A stretch of 64,000 nucleotides of DNA from Phycisphaerae bacterium (lineage in GTDB: Bacteria > Planctomycetota > Phycisphaerae > Phycisphaerales > SM1A02): contig PAHO01000014.1 of NCBI GenBank assembly GCA_002705085.1, positions 45,399 through 109,398 on the forward strand, given 5' to 3'. Made by a program: the position numbers and the translations under genes. The first letter of the stretch is position 1. Each line of letters opens with the position of its first letter. Positions 36,101 through 44,794 of the stretch are shown here, piece after piece. The notes under the pieces are model-generated. The model was not told the origin of the DNA and made no database searches. It saw nothing but the letters and a program-made list of their open reading frames with translations.

Positions 36101-38482
36101 ATTCGACCCCTTGATCAAAGTGCCAACAGTTGGACGCCACGCCGGGCCAAGGGCCATGTTCGAGTCCCGGTCCGAACCAACCCACCTCTGGAACCGACTT
36201 TCACCCTTCCAGATGACATCGAACCCGAACAGGAAGTGATGGTGCAAATCGACTGCCCGGACGCCCCTTCTGGCACCAAGCTGCACGTCTGGGCCATCGA
36301 CGAGGGCATTGTCCGGCTGACCGGAAGCGTGGTCCCAGACCCTGCACGCTTCTTCCATGCCCCACGTCGACTCGGCGTTCGAACCGCTGACCTGTATGAC
36401 GAGTTGCTCCCGGATCATGATCGTGGCGAGCAAACCCTCCGCATCGGGTCTGATCTGGAAGGAAGTTCGGGCCGAAGAAGAAGCCCACTGCCTTTCGACC
36501 GAAAATCCATCGTGTTGTGGCGAGAGATGGTCACGCTTGGCGAAGATGGACAGTCGAATTTGTCGTTCACCATGCCTCGGCTGAACGGCGCGTTGCGGTT
36601 CCGAGCCGTCGTGGTCCATGACGACGTGTACGGTGCAATGGAGCAATCAATCCCCGTGGTCGCACCCGTTGGAATTGATTCCACCTGGCCGCGGGCCGTG
36701 GCACCGGGCGATGAATTCCGCGTCCCTTTGCGCATCCACAACCGAACCGACGAGTCCCAAGACATCAGTTGGACCCTTGCGGGCGGCACGGGCTTGGATC
36801 CAGCAGTGCGCTCGGGCGTGGTCACGGTCAATCCCGGAGAGACCGTGCGGCGAACACTGCCCGTGGTAGCCAACACCACCGGGGTGCAGCGAGGGACCCT
36901 TGTTGTGGAAAGCGGCGAGTTGGGATCGACCACCGACTGGACCACCACCGTACGCCCCGCAACCGGTCTGCACGTTGTGGATCAAGTGATCCAAGTGTCG
37001 GCAGACGAACCGGCCACCGTGGTACTTGACGAAACGTTCTATGCCGACGACTTGCGGGTTCAGGTGGAGGCTGGCGGCCCCCCGACTTTGTCACTTCGAT
37101 CATCTTTAGAACGAATGCTGCAATATCCCTATGGCTGTATTGAACAAACGTCATCGGTGCTGGGAACCACACTGCTGCTGCCGCAGTTGGCGGCGGCCGA
37201 AGAACGAGAGCAGGATGTTGGTGTGGATCGACTGGTGCGAGCCGGCATCAACCGTATGCACCGGATGCAGACCACTTCTGGTGCGTTCGCATACTGGCCC
37301 GGCAGTAAAAACGAGCACGTCTATGGCACCGGACGTGCGGCGTTGATCTTGGCCCAAGCCGAAGCCTTGGGGTATCCCCTTCCTGAATCCATGAAAGAAA
37401 AATTGGTGGCATGGCTTCGAACCGAAGTGTTGGGACGAAGACAACCCGATGCCAACATGCGGGCATTGCTGGCCCACGCTGCCTCCATGTGGGAAATTCC
37501 GGCGGAAGGAGCCAATGTGCTGCTCTTCGAGTGGAAGGACAAATTGTCAACCACTGGAAAAATGCACTTGCTCGCCGCCCTCAAGAATTTGGGCCAACTT
37601 GAACTGGCCCATCAACTCCTCGAAGAAATGGATATCGAATCCATGGTGGCCCAGCCGCATTCAGCAAACGTCGGCACATGGATTGAAACCAAGACCCTCG
37701 CGTTGTCCATGCTGTTGGAACACATGGTTGATCTACGCCCCTCGGATCCACGCGGCCTCTTGATCTTGCAAGCTGTTCGGTCAGCCCGAACCAAGGGCTG
37801 GTGGGGAACCACCCTCGACACCGTTGCCGCCACGAGTGCTCTGATCAAATGGATGGGAGCGCAATCCGCCAGCGATTTCACCGGAGTGATCACCACCGGG
37901 GAAGAGCAAATCACTTTCACCGATGAGACTCCTTGCCGATTTACGCGAGAAAATCAAAGCAATCAAGTCAACGTGAACTTGCAAGGCACAGGCCATGCCA
38001 CCATTCGCGTCCGAGCAGAGGGCAGACCCAAACCCGGAGTTATTCAAGAAGAACACCACCATGGTCTCCGTGTGACCCGAAGCTGGACCACCCCCGATGG
38101 GGAACCCCTCCCGGAAGGACCCATCCGAGTGGGGGATTTGATCTACGTCCAGATCACTCTGGAGGCCAAGAACGAAAGCACCCGAATCCCATATGTCGCG
38201 GTCACCGATATTTTGCCCGGCGGCATGGAAGTGGAACATCCACGGTTGGCCACAAGTGCTCAATCTGAGAAGCCCGTTGGCGCACAAGCTGAGCGGGTTG
38301 AATTCTTGGATGACCGGGTGCTGATGTTTGCGACCGCCTACCGCTCCAAACGAACATTCCGCTACGCATTGCGAGCCGTCACCGCCGGCGAGTTTGTGCA
38401 CCCCGCCATCGAAGCGGCCAGCATGTATGCACCGGAACTGCGTAGCCGCGGGCAGGAGGCCAAGTGCGTCATCGTGGAATAA
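33134..38482 (+). CDS. Bacterial alpha-2-macroglobulin (thioester type)
   Basis: The protein has 1782 residues from an ATG with AAGGAGGG upstream. An N-terminal anchor (about 7-27) is followed by repeated MG beta domains, a macroglobulin core (VDVRTVNIQQLRWEVQRLYP, YPERSMYRPGEPMHLTGVVR, LHVWAIDEGIVRLTG) and the thioester motif at Cys1335-Ile-Glu-Gln1338 in PYGCIEQTSS. A complement-type helical domain and a C-terminal receptor-like domain complete it. Such proteins trap attacking proteases in the periplasm. The gene overlaps pbpC by 19 bp, the usual partner arrangement. Confidence 0.95.
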   Translation: MDRRQTRGLIALFAVLNIFCWYIFTRPTSLWLAEQGLQAEVPPPPDIELTQSFSRSVSPGRDVLYFSFSEAVYPEASLDRVPLPLEPLFEFFPPLEGAWTATTPNQVRFQLADPLPPAHGWTAKLIKTTSEDGRAITVPTEIGFQSTSPNVWSVHLDHMTSEDVHLEIRFNQPIPTAELKDRIKVTSLFDNTTLPVSLDVTEPQQNHLLTVPLPDAGKLRVEIESGYLGTLGPVPAKQSYASTVDIPAGLQCLDASFRGKLTEGMRMVVRFSGTLKPGQPLDLLQVEPAVDLTSKRIEDGRIVLRGAFEAGREYEVKIPETLVDQWDRVLGESPTRVATMPEWSPELSIVHGGGILSPKGRLEVDVRTVNIQQLRWEVQRLYPNNVVPFLNGSWYRKWDSTSRTLKEGILQCDGPRNEVLDHVLPLREHLEEPIGIHRIALADNDRHSWHRTSAMISITDLGMLYKAERDHHAVLIHSISSAEPMPLVRVELRSSKNQVLGEAFTDESGWVRLPKMPDHPDGPGFVLIAEKEEDLQFMRLSAAAWSAPDPIAGERSFVEGYECFLYPERSMYRPGEPMHLTGVVRDREGAIPPSMPLELLRYGADGRLLSTTPVSGFSDQGIFQIELSTDALDPTGQEKHEVRIPGLTRPIGNAAPFVEAFEPVRLKLETTVPPLVQENTLDVAVKVSTLFGGVAADLPIRARGQFRPRSYTSSRFPDHRFGLVDDERTSQKLQSKPTVSDANGNAFPSLNLDPSLGYGKIQLTVSATQIGGRTVSDNLNTMFDPIGKQLGLRRSTSTGSFDTPIEFDWVALDAMDEDRPTTEPSITLQRVQRDWVRRLIRDNWRWVRTTRYEDAQAAAVVVENNASDPTLARSAGTFSVSFLESGEWRVLIESEGQKVAHNVYITAQDGQTQTPNPLLVELLPTKETVGAGETIPVVIKTPSPGQLVLTLESDKVDWTTSVAMSGTETTVNVPVPANARGSIHLLAALIRPLDQSANSWTPRRAKGHVRVPVRTNPPLEPTFTLPDDIEPEQEVMVQIDCPDAPSGTKLHVWAIDEGIVRLTGSVVPDPARFFHAPRRLGVRTADLYDELLPDHDRGEQTLRIGSDLEGSSGRRRSPLPFDRKSIVLWREMVTLGEDGQSNLSFTMPRLNGALRFRAVVVHDDVYGAMEQSIPVVAPVGIDSTWPRAVAPGDEFRVPLRIHNRTDESQDISWTLAGGTGLDPAVRSGVVTVNPGETVRRTLPVVANTTGVQRGTLVVESGELGSTTDWTTTVRPATGLHVVDQVIQVSADEPATVVLDETFYADDLRVQVEAGGPPTLSLRSSLERMLQYPYGCIEQTSSVLGTTLLLPQLAAAEEREQDVGVDRLVRAGINRMHRMQTTSGAFAYWPGSKNEHVYGTGRAALILAQAEALGYPLPESMKEKLVAWLRTEVLGRRQPDANMRALLAHAASMWEIPAEGANVLLFEWKDKLSTTGKMHLLAALKNLGQLELAHQLLEEMDIESMVAQPHSANVGTWIETKTLALSMLLEHMVDLRPSDPRGLLILQAVRSARTKGWWGTTLDTVAATSALIKWMGAQSASDFTGVITTGEEQITFTDETPCRFTRENQSNQVNVNLQGTGHATIRVRAEGRPKPGVIQEEHHHGLRVTRSWTTPDGEPLPEGPIRVGDLIYVQITLEAKNESTRIPYVAVTDILPGGMEVEHPRLATSAQSEKPVGAQAERVEFLDDRVLMFATAYRSKRTFRYALRAVTAGEFVHPAIEAASMYAPELRSRGQEAKCVIVE

Positions 38483-40512
38483 ACCGATGGTTTCGGCGGT
38501 TGGCGACGCTGTTCGGAGGTGCCGCCACTTTGGCCTGTCTCGCTTTGATCATCAGCTGGTGGCTTGTGCCACCGGTGTTGGACGATGGATCGCGCACCGC
38601 GATGAGTTTACGAATTGAAGATCGCCATGGCCAAGCCCTCCTGCGCCAAGTGGGCGCAGACGACCAATGGCGAGAGCCCATTCCGCTGGAAACCATGGGG
38701 CCACATGTACCAGCCGCCGTCATGGCGGTGGAAGACGAACGGTTCTTGACGCATCTGGGGGTTGATCCCATCGCCACCACCCGCGCCGTTTTTCAAAATA
38801 TCCGACATGCACAAGTGGTCTCTGGCGCAAGCACCCTGACCATGCAAGTGTGCAAAATGCTCGACCCCGCTCCGAGAACCCTCCGTACCAAGTGGATTGA
38901 AGCCATACGGGCCCTCAAATACGAACGCGAACACCAAAAAGATGAAGTGTTGGAACTCTGGCTCAACATTGCTCCCTTCGGAAGCAACCTACGAGGCATC
39001 CGGGCTGCGAGTTTGCACTGGTTTGGTGTGGAACCCGAAGATCTTCACCTTGCGGAGGCCGCACTGCTGGCTGGCCTCCCCCAGTCACCCGAACGGCTTC
39101 GTCCTGACCGCAATCCAGATGCCGCTCAAAAGCGACGGAACCATGTGCTGGATCGAATGCTGACTGAAGGTTGGATTGATCAAGAAGCCCATGCGGAAGC
39201 GATCCGGCAACCCATTCACCTGTTTCACCACCCCGAACGTCGCTCCATTCCTGATGCCGTCGGTTTTTTGGCCGCAAAGCGGCGCCCAAGAGGCGGCACC
39301 ACCACGATTGATCCGGTGTTGCAGCATGAGACCAAAGCTCTCATCCAAGAGCATCTCCTTCGCTTGCCCGCAGGAACCGATGCCGCAGCCGTGATCATTG
39401 ACACCTCCACGAACAGCCTCATCGCGATGGTGGGCTCGCCCAATCGAACCGATCCCCAAGATGGCTGGGTCAACGGAGCCACCGCCCTCCGCTCGCCGGG
39501 ATCCGCGCTCAAACCTTTTTTGTATGGCACGGCATATGAGTCCGGACGCTTCAGTCCGGAGAGTGACATTCCTGACCGGGCAATCGATCGCGAAGGCTGG
39601 ACGCCCAACAACTACCACCGAACTTTTGACGGCTTGGTGTCCGCTCGGGAGGCATTGCGGCGCTCCCTGAACGTGCCAGCAATTTTGCTGACCGAAGCCA
39701 CTGGCGTGTCCAAGAACGTGGCAACTCTAAGAAAACTGGGCTTGTCCTTGCCTGAAAATGCGACCGAACGAGGCGGACTGGCTTTGGCCGTTGGAGGATT
39801 GGAGGTCTCGCTTCTCGAGTTGACCAATGCCTACGCCACGCTGGCTCGCTCGGGAGAGCACGCACCTGTCCGCATGTTCCAAGACGACCCCAAACTTCAC
39901 CCCAACAAAGTGTTCTCGCCAGAAACCTGCGCACATCTCAACCATGATCTTGCGTCCTGGGCTCATGCCCCGGCGGGAATGGACGAACTTCCGCCTCGAG
40001 ACCGACCTTGGTTCATGTGGAAGTCAGGAACAAGTTCGGGCCACCGCGACGCATGGGCTCTGGGCCACAATGGAAAATATGCCATTGGGTTTTGGGTGGG
40101 TCATTTTGATGGCGCAGGTGACCCGGCTTTTGTCGGACGTGAAGCCGCCGGGCCTCTGTTGGCCGACGCATTCAGCCGGCTCGTCCCTTCGGTCACGCCA
40201 CCGCCAGATCCGAGCCCACTTCAAGTCAGCCGACCTTACTCATTCGATCAAGAACTGTTGGCCCAAGATGGTCCTCGAATTATCACGCCGGCACGAGACC
40301 TCGTGATGGAATGCCAAAGCGCCTACCACCAGCCGGTGCTTGGCGAAGGCGAAGGGTTGCACTGGTTCTTGAATGGCAAGCGCTTTGAACTCGACGGCGA
40401 ACATGTACGCCTCGAACCTGGCAGCCATCGTTTGGTGTTGGTGGACCAATTCGGCAGACGTGACGTGCGGCAGATCGTTGTGCAGCAGGCCCGGCGATCA
40501 ATCGCCCGCTGA
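38464..40512 (+). CDS. pbpC: Penicillin-binding protein 1C (bifunctional)
   Basis: The protein has 682 residues from a GTG start inside the end of the macroglobulin gene. A membrane anchor (about 15-37) precedes a GT51 glycosyltransferase with Glu90 in AVEDERFLTHLGVD and SGASTLTMQVCK. The transpeptidase has Ser347-A-L-Lys350 (SALKPF), SLN (RRSLNVPAIL) and KSGTSSGHRDAW. The PBP1C-type C-terminal domain follows (about 600-682). It polymerises and cross-links peptidoglycan. Pairing with alpha-2-macroglobulin suggests joint repair and protection of the envelope. Confidence 0.95.
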   Translation: MRHRGINRWFRRLATLFGGAATLACLALIISWWLVPPVLDDGSRTAMSLRIEDRHGQALLRQVGADDQWREPIPLETMGPHVPAAVMAVEDERFLTHLGVDPIATTRAVFQNIRHAQVVSGASTLTMQVCKMLDPAPRTLRTKWIEAIRALKYEREHQKDEVLELWLNIAPFGSNLRGIRAASLHWFGVEPEDLHLAEAALLAGLPQSPERLRPDRNPDAAQKRRNHVLDRMLTEGWIDQEAHAEAIRQPIHLFHHPERRSIPDAVGFLAAKRRPRGGTTTIDPVLQHETKALIQEHLLRLPAGTDAAAVIIDTSTNSLIAMVGSPNRTDPQDGWVNGATALRSPGSALKPFLYGTAYESGRFSPESDIPDRAIDREGWTPNNYHRTFDGLVSAREALRRSLNVPAILLTEATGVSKNVATLRKLGLSLPENATERGGLALAVGGLEVSLLELTNAYATLARSGEHAPVRMFQDDPKLHPNKVFSPETCAHLNHDLASWAHAPAGMDELPPRDRPWFMWKSGTSSGHRDAWALGHNGKYAIGFWVGHFDGAGDPAFVGREAAGPLLADAFSRLVPSVTPPPDPSPLQVSRPYSFDQELLAQDGPRIITPARDLVMECQSAYHQPVLGEGEGLHWFLNGKRFELDGEHVRLEPGSHRLVLVDQFGRRDVRQIVVQQARRSIAR

Positions 40513-42330
40513 TTCATCACGCAAACTCGCGGCGATGGCCAATTCTTGCAAACGCATCGCGGTGCGGTCCAAACGATCTCGGGCCTCGGAAAAAGCATGG
40601 GCATCCACATGATGAGGGTCAGCTTGGCCTTGTTCGACGAACCCCGCGATCGCGGAAAGGTGACGTTCCAGTTCTTCGCGGTACGCGGGATCGAGATCAG
40701 TCACCCGGTCCATGGCCTCACGGGTCCATTTCGCATCCAAACCTGCTTGCACCACCAAATCAGCAACACGGTGCAAATGCATGTCTGACTTGGCAAAGGT
40801 CAAACTCTCTTGTTCAAGACGATCAACCTCGGCCCGAGACAGGCCGTGTCGCGCCGCCACTTGCACACTGGCCCGTTTACCACTGCGTCGTTCGACCGCC
40901 CGCACCGACAAAATGCCATCCGCATCCACCAAGAATTCCACTTCAACCTGCGGGATCCCTGCGGGCATTGGCGGAAGTCCGGTGAGCTCGAAATCGGCAA
41001 GCAGTCGACAGTCTTGGGCCATCTCACGTTCACCCTGCAGCACCCGCAAGGCAATGTTGATCTGACCATCTTCGCTGGTGGAGAACATTTCGGTGGCTTG
41101 CGCTGGTACCGAACTGTTGCGCATGATCAGCTTGGCGACCCCGCCACCGCGGGTTTCGATCCCCAATGACAAAGGAATCACATCCAGCAACAAAAGTCCC
41201 GGATTGGTGCCCGCCAAAATCGCGGCTTGCACCGACGCTCCCAGAGCCACCACCCGATCTGGATCAAGCGCCACGTACGGCTCGGTCTGGAACGCCTCTG
41301 ACACCAAGTGGCGAACCAACGGTGTCCGAGTGGTCCCCCCGACCATGATCACACGATCGATACCGGCGGGTTCGATTCCCGCATCGCGAACCGCCTCTTG
41401 GGCGCAAGCCACAGCACGTTGGACCACTGGGGCCGCACGGGTCTCGAACCAGTCACGCGTCAATGTCTCTTGGAAGACCCGCCCCTCCCCCAGATCCAAC
41501 TCGATGGTGGCCGAATCTTCTTGAGACAATCGAATGCGGGCTGACTCAGCAAACAATCGCAACGCCTGCCGCGCGGCCGGGGGGAACGTGACCGGGCCAA
41601 AGCGTTCACCGATCAAAGCCGTGACATGATCCATCACGACGGCATCGAGATCATCGCCACCAAGTTGCGTATCGCCTTTGGTGGACAGCACCCTGAAGAA
41701 CCGCTCCGCATCGGAGCCCACCAGTTGCAGAACCGAGGCGTCGAACGTGCCGCCACCCAAGTCGAACACCAGGACCGTCCCCGAATTCTGGCCCAGCCCG
41801 TAGGCCAATGCCGCCGCGGTGGGCTCGTTGACCAATCGGACGATGTCCAACCCAGCCAAGCGTCCGGCATCCCGCACCGATTGACGCTGGGCATCATCAA
41901 ACCATGCCGGGACGGTAACCACGGCCCGCGCCACCGGAACCCCCAGATCGGCTTCAGCCCGCTCCCGAAGAACCCCCAGAACCTTGGCGGCAATTTCCTC
42001 GGGGGCGACCACCTTGCCATCGGGGCCTTGAATCGCCGCTGCCCCTTGAGAACCAGCGATGATTGGGAAGCCGAAGCGATTGGCCTCGGCTTCGACCTCA
42101 ACAAAGGTGCGTCCGAGCAACCGCTTCGATGAATGGATGGTTCGCTCCGGGAACAGCACAGCCTTCGCTCGGGCCGACTCGCCCACTGACCCATCCTCCC
42201 CCAACCGGACCACACTGGGCACCAGCTCGTCGTTGCCCAGGATCCTCGGCCCATCTTCACCACAAAATGCCACCAAAGAATGGGTGGTGCCCAAATCGAT
42301 TCCAACGATGGGATCGGTGACGCTGGTCAT
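40498..42330 (-). CDS. Hsp70-family chaperone (HscA/DnaK-like)
   Basis: The protein has 610 residues from the ATG at 42330. The ATPase domain starts IVGIDLGTTHSLVAF and includes VVTVPAWFDDAQRQS, VNEPTAAALAYGL, VFDLGGGTFDASVL and VIMVGGTTRTPLV. The substrate domain starts near residue 390 (DVIPLSLGIETRGGGVAKLI). The length and H in GTTHS resemble HscA or DnaK paralogs, and no dnaJ, grpE or isc genes are near, so the exact role is open. The frame extends to 42522, but that part overlaps the divergent protease gene and has no homology. Its 3' end overlaps pbpC by 15 bp. Confidence 0.9.
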   Translation of the reverse strand: MTSVTDPIVGIDLGTTHSLVAFCGEDGPRILGNDELVPSVVRLGEDGSVGESARAKAVLFPERTIHSSKRLLGRTFVEVEAEANRFGFPIIAGSQGAAAIQGPDGKVVAPEEIAAKVLGVLRERAEADLGVPVARAVVTVPAWFDDAQRQSVRDAGRLAGLDIVRLVNEPTAAALAYGLGQNSGTVLVFDLGGGTFDASVLQLVGSDAERFFRVLSTKGDTQLGGDDLDAVVMDHVTALIGERFGPVTFPPAARQALRLFAESARIRLSQEDSATIELDLGEGRVFQETLTRDWFETRAAPVVQRAVACAQEAVRDAGIEPAGIDRVIMVGGTTRTPLVRHLVSEAFQTEPYVALDPDRVVALGASVQAAILAGTNPGLLLLDVIPLSLGIETRGGGVAKLIMRNSSVPAQATEMFSTSEDGQINIALRVLQGEREMAQDCRLLADFELTGLPPMPAGIPQVEVEFLVDADGILSVRAVERRSGKRASVQVAARHGLSRAEVDRLEQESLTFAKSDMHLHRVADLVVQAGLDAKWTREAMDRVTDLDPAYREELERHLSAIAGFVEQGQADPHHVDAHAFSEARDRLDRTAMRLQELAIAASLRDESAGD

Positions 42331-42372
42331 AGGGAAGAGTCTAGGGGCGATTGCTTCGGTAGAATCCATTGC

Positions 42373-43017
42373 ATGTGGATGCATGCATTGGCACAGAACG
42401 GAGAGTACGGCGTCATCGTCGGGTGGCTCTTTTGGATCATCGCTTCCATCACCTTGCACGAGTTGGCCCACGGCTGGGCCGCGCTCTGGCAAGGCGACCC
42501 CACCCCGCGGGCCCTCGGACACATGACCGCGTCACCCCTGGTGCACATGGGGCCCATGTCCCTGATTGCCCTTGCTCTGGTTGGCATCGCGTGGGGGGCC
42601 ATGCCCGTGAATCCGCAGAACTTTCGCATGGGACGGGTTGGTGACGCACTGGTGGCCTTGGCGGGGCCAGCCATGAATTTTCTCATTGCCATTGTGGCCG
42701 CCCTGATTTGGCCCGTTGCCGAGCACTATTCGGTAGAGATGGGTCGGCTGCTGGAACTCGGAGTCGGACTCAACATTTTGTTGGGTTTGTTCAACTTGCT
42801 GCCCATTCCACCTTTCGACGGGGGCCGGATTTTGGTCTCTCTCGTCCGCGAAGTGCGGCAGCTCTTCGAGTCGCCCGGTGGTCAAAACATCTCCCTGATC
42901 GCCTTTATGCTCTTGTTCATCTCTGGAGCCTTCGGGTACCTGCAGAGCTTCTCCTTTGGGGTGGCCTGGTTCATGTGTGACTTGTCTGGGGGCCTCTGGG
43001 GCCCATTCTTGGACTGA
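42373..43017 (+). CDS. M50 (site-2) family intramembrane metalloprotease
   Basis: The protein has 214 residues with about five hydrophobic segments. The zinc motif is TLHELAHGWAA (HExxH) and the third ligand is in NLLPIPPFDGGRIL (NxxPxxxxDG). It is the short site-2 protease form without a PDZ domain. Such enzymes cut transmembrane substrates, often anti-sigma factors; the substrate is unknown here. It is divergent from the Hsp70 gene with 42 bp between starts. Confidence 0.9.
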   Translation: MWMHALAQNGEYGVIVGWLFWIIASITLHELAHGWAALWQGDPTPRALGHMTASPLVHMGPMSLIALALVGIAWGAMPVNPQNFRMGRVGDALVALAGPAMNFLIAIVAALIWPVAEHYSVEMGRLLELGVGLNILLGLFNLLPIPPFDGGRILVSLVREVRQLFESPGGQNISLIAFMLLFISGAFGYLQSFSFGVAWFMCDLSGGLWGPFLD

Positions 43018-43021
43018 AAGG

Positions 43022-43050
43022 TTGCTTGTCCGCTCGTGCGGCTCTACAAT
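43022..43050 (+). promoter_or_regulatory. Near-consensus sigma-70 promoter of rpsP-trmD-rplS
   Basis: TTGCTT at 43022-43027 and TACAAT at 43045-43050 are separated by exactly 17 bp. Transcription from about 43057 would give a leader of about 129 nt before rpsP. It begins immediately after the stop of the M50 gene. Confidence 0.72.
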
Positions 43051-43185
43051 TTTCGATTCGCCAATCGCGACGGCGAAGTCTCCCGGCACGTCCCTCTGTG
43101 AACCACAGACCGATCCCCGGAGACCGTTGAGGCAGGACCGCGGAGTTCTGGTCAGCGAGCGGTCGCCTTTTTAAGGAGATGACCT

Positions 43186-43455
43186 ATGGTCGTCTTGCGT
43201 CTGAAGCGTATGGGTCGCACCCACGCCCCGTTCTACCGAATCTGTGCCATGGATCGCCGCTGCCCACCTGATGGCCGCAGCCTCGAAGACATTGGCTGGT
43301 ACAACCCACAAGCCAAAGAAGGCCAGCAATACTCCGCCAAGGCGGATCGCGTGGCGTACTGGTTGTCCGTGGGCGCCCAACCGTCTCAAACTGTCCGTGA
43401 CCTCTTCCGGAAAATGGACATCGACCCCACCCCCGGGCGCAAGCTCGAGGCTTGA
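43186..43455 (+). CDS. rpsP: 30S ribosomal protein S16
   Basis: The protein has 89 residues: MVVLRLKRMGRTHAPFYRIC, then GRSLEDIGWYNPQAK and the KADRVAYWLSVGAQPSQTVR segment typical of S16. AAGGAG lies eight bases upstream. trmD follows almost at once; rimM, which usually sits between them, is absent. Confidence 0.97.
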   Translation: MVVLRLKRMGRTHAPFYRICAMDRRCPPDGRSLEDIGWYNPQAKEGQQYSAKADRVAYWLSVGAQPSQTVRDLFRKMDIDPTPGRKLEA

Positions 43456-43460
43456 GTCGA

Positions 43461-44198
43461 ATGAACGACAACGCCGGGTCGGACACGCCGATTCGGTTTG
43501 ACATCCTGACGCTCTTTCCGGAAATGTTTCCCCCGGTCCTTGAGACCAGCATTCCAGGTCGAGCGGCGAAGGCCAACGCGGCGGAATACGCCATTCATGA
43601 CCTTCGCGATTGGGCCGAGCCCGGCGGACACCGCAAGGTGGACGACCGACCTTTCGGCGGCGGCCCCGGGATGGTGCTGATGTGCCAACCCATCCACGAT
43701 GCTGTGTGCGCCGTGGAGAAGTTGGACGAACGGAAAGCACGAAGAATCGTGCTTTCCCCCCAGGGCAGACCGTTGGATCAACGGCTGCTCGAAGAGTTGG
43801 CGAACGAATCGCGGCTCTTGCTGATTGCTGGCCACTACGAGGGCATTGACGAACGCGTCGTCGAACACCTCGAACTGGAAGAAATCAGCCTTGGGGATTT
43901 CGTGCTCTCCGGTGGAGAGCTCGGAGCCCTGGTCCTTGTGGACGGCATCGCTCGGTTGCAGCCGGGCGTGCTGGGTCACTCGGATTCGGCGCAGGAGGAC
44001 TCCTTCTCGCCGGTTTCGGAGGCAGACGAGCGTCGATTGCTCGACTGTCCCCACTACACGAGACCCCGTGTCTGGGAAGGACGCGAGGTCCCGGAAGTGC
44101 TGCTGTCGGGCGATCACCACAAGATCGCACAATGGCGGCTTCGGCAAAGGGAAGAACGCACGCAACAGCGGCGTCCCGACCTTTCCGACAACAGGTGA
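43461..44198 (+). CDS. trmD: tRNA (guanine-N1)-methyltransferase
   Basis: The protein has 245 residues from the ATG at 43461, with GAGG upstream; a TTG at 43452 overlapping the rpsP stop is possible. The SPOUT knot motifs are present: LFPEMFPPVLETSIPGRA, KVDDRPFGGGPGMVL, LIAGHYEGIDERV, SLGDFVLSGGELGALVLVDG and LDCPHYTRP. It methylates G37 next to the anticodon and prevents +1 frameshifting. It is the middle gene of rpsP-trmD-rplS. Confidence 0.96.
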   Translation: MNDNAGSDTPIRFDILTLFPEMFPPVLETSIPGRAAKANAAEYAIHDLRDWAEPGGHRKVDDRPFGGGPGMVLMCQPIHDAVCAVEKLDERKARRIVLSPQGRPLDQRLLEELANESRLLLIAGHYEGIDERVVEHLELEEISLGDFVLSGGELGALVLVDGIARLQPGVLGHSDSAQEDSFSPVSEADERRLLDCPHYTRPRVWEGREVPEVLLSGDHHKIAQWRLRQREERTQQRRPDLSDNR

Positions 44199-44263
44199 CC
44201 CCTGAGGGGGCCGGGTCTGGTGTCATGGGATACCAGCGGAGCCGCCACTCAAGTCGCCTTTGA

Positions 44264-44309
44264 CCGGAACCTTTTCGGTTCTGGGAGTACTCGTTGGGAT
44301 TTCCCAACG
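44264..44309 (+). promoter_or_regulatory. Paired hairpins in the rplS leader
   Basis: Two stems precede rplS: 44264-44271 with 44277-44284 (8 bp, one G-U, 5-nt loop), and 44292-44298 with 44303-44309 (7 bp, 4-nt loop). The second ends 14 bases before the start codon, next to GGAG. Autogenous control by L19 is possible but only inferred. Confidence 0.45.
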
Positions 44310-44323
44310 TGGAGTTGCTTGGT

Positions 44324-44725
44324 ATGAAATTCAACCAAACTGAGATCCTCGAATCCGTCGTCGCCCACCAGCTCAAGTCGGAAGACGACCTCCCCAACCT
44401 TTCGGTCGGCGACACCATTGATGTGCACCAACGCATCATCGAAGGTGGCAAGGAGCGAACCCAGGTCTTCCAAGGCGTCCTGATCGGCATGAAGGGCCGT
44501 GGGATCAATCGCATGATCACCGTGCGACGCATCGTGGCCAATGAGGGTGTGGAACGAATTTTCCCCTTGCACTCCCCCAAGGTCGCCAAGATTGAGATTG
44601 TCCGCCACGGCGATGCTCGTCGGGCCAAGCTCTACTACCTGCGTGACCGCGTTGGCAAGTCACGTCGTTTGCGTGATCGCCGTCGCGGCCTGAAGCACGT
44701 CAAGGACAGCGGCGCTCGCAACTGA
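44324..44725 (+). CDS. rplS: 50S ribosomal protein L19
   Basis: The protein has 133 residues from the ATG at 44324 (GGAG nine bases upstream). Family marks are LSVGDTIDVHQRIIEGGKER, then QVFQGVLIGMKGRGINRMIT, FPLHSPKVAKIEI and RAKLYYLRDRVGKSRRLRD. A longer frame from 44294 runs through the leader hairpin and is not used. It is the last gene of the rpsP-trmD-rplS operon. Confidence 0.97.
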   Translation: MKFNQTEILESVVAHQLKSEDDLPNLSVGDTIDVHQRIIEGGKERTQVFQGVLIGMKGRGINRMITVRRIVANEGVERIFPLHSPKVAKIEIVRHGDARRAKLYYLRDRVGKSRRLRDRRRGLKHVKDSGARN

Positions 44726-44794
44726 CCCCCCGGCGGCCTTCCACCGACCCGCTTCTCTAGAAATGCCTAACCTCTTCACTCCAAGGAGGTAGAC

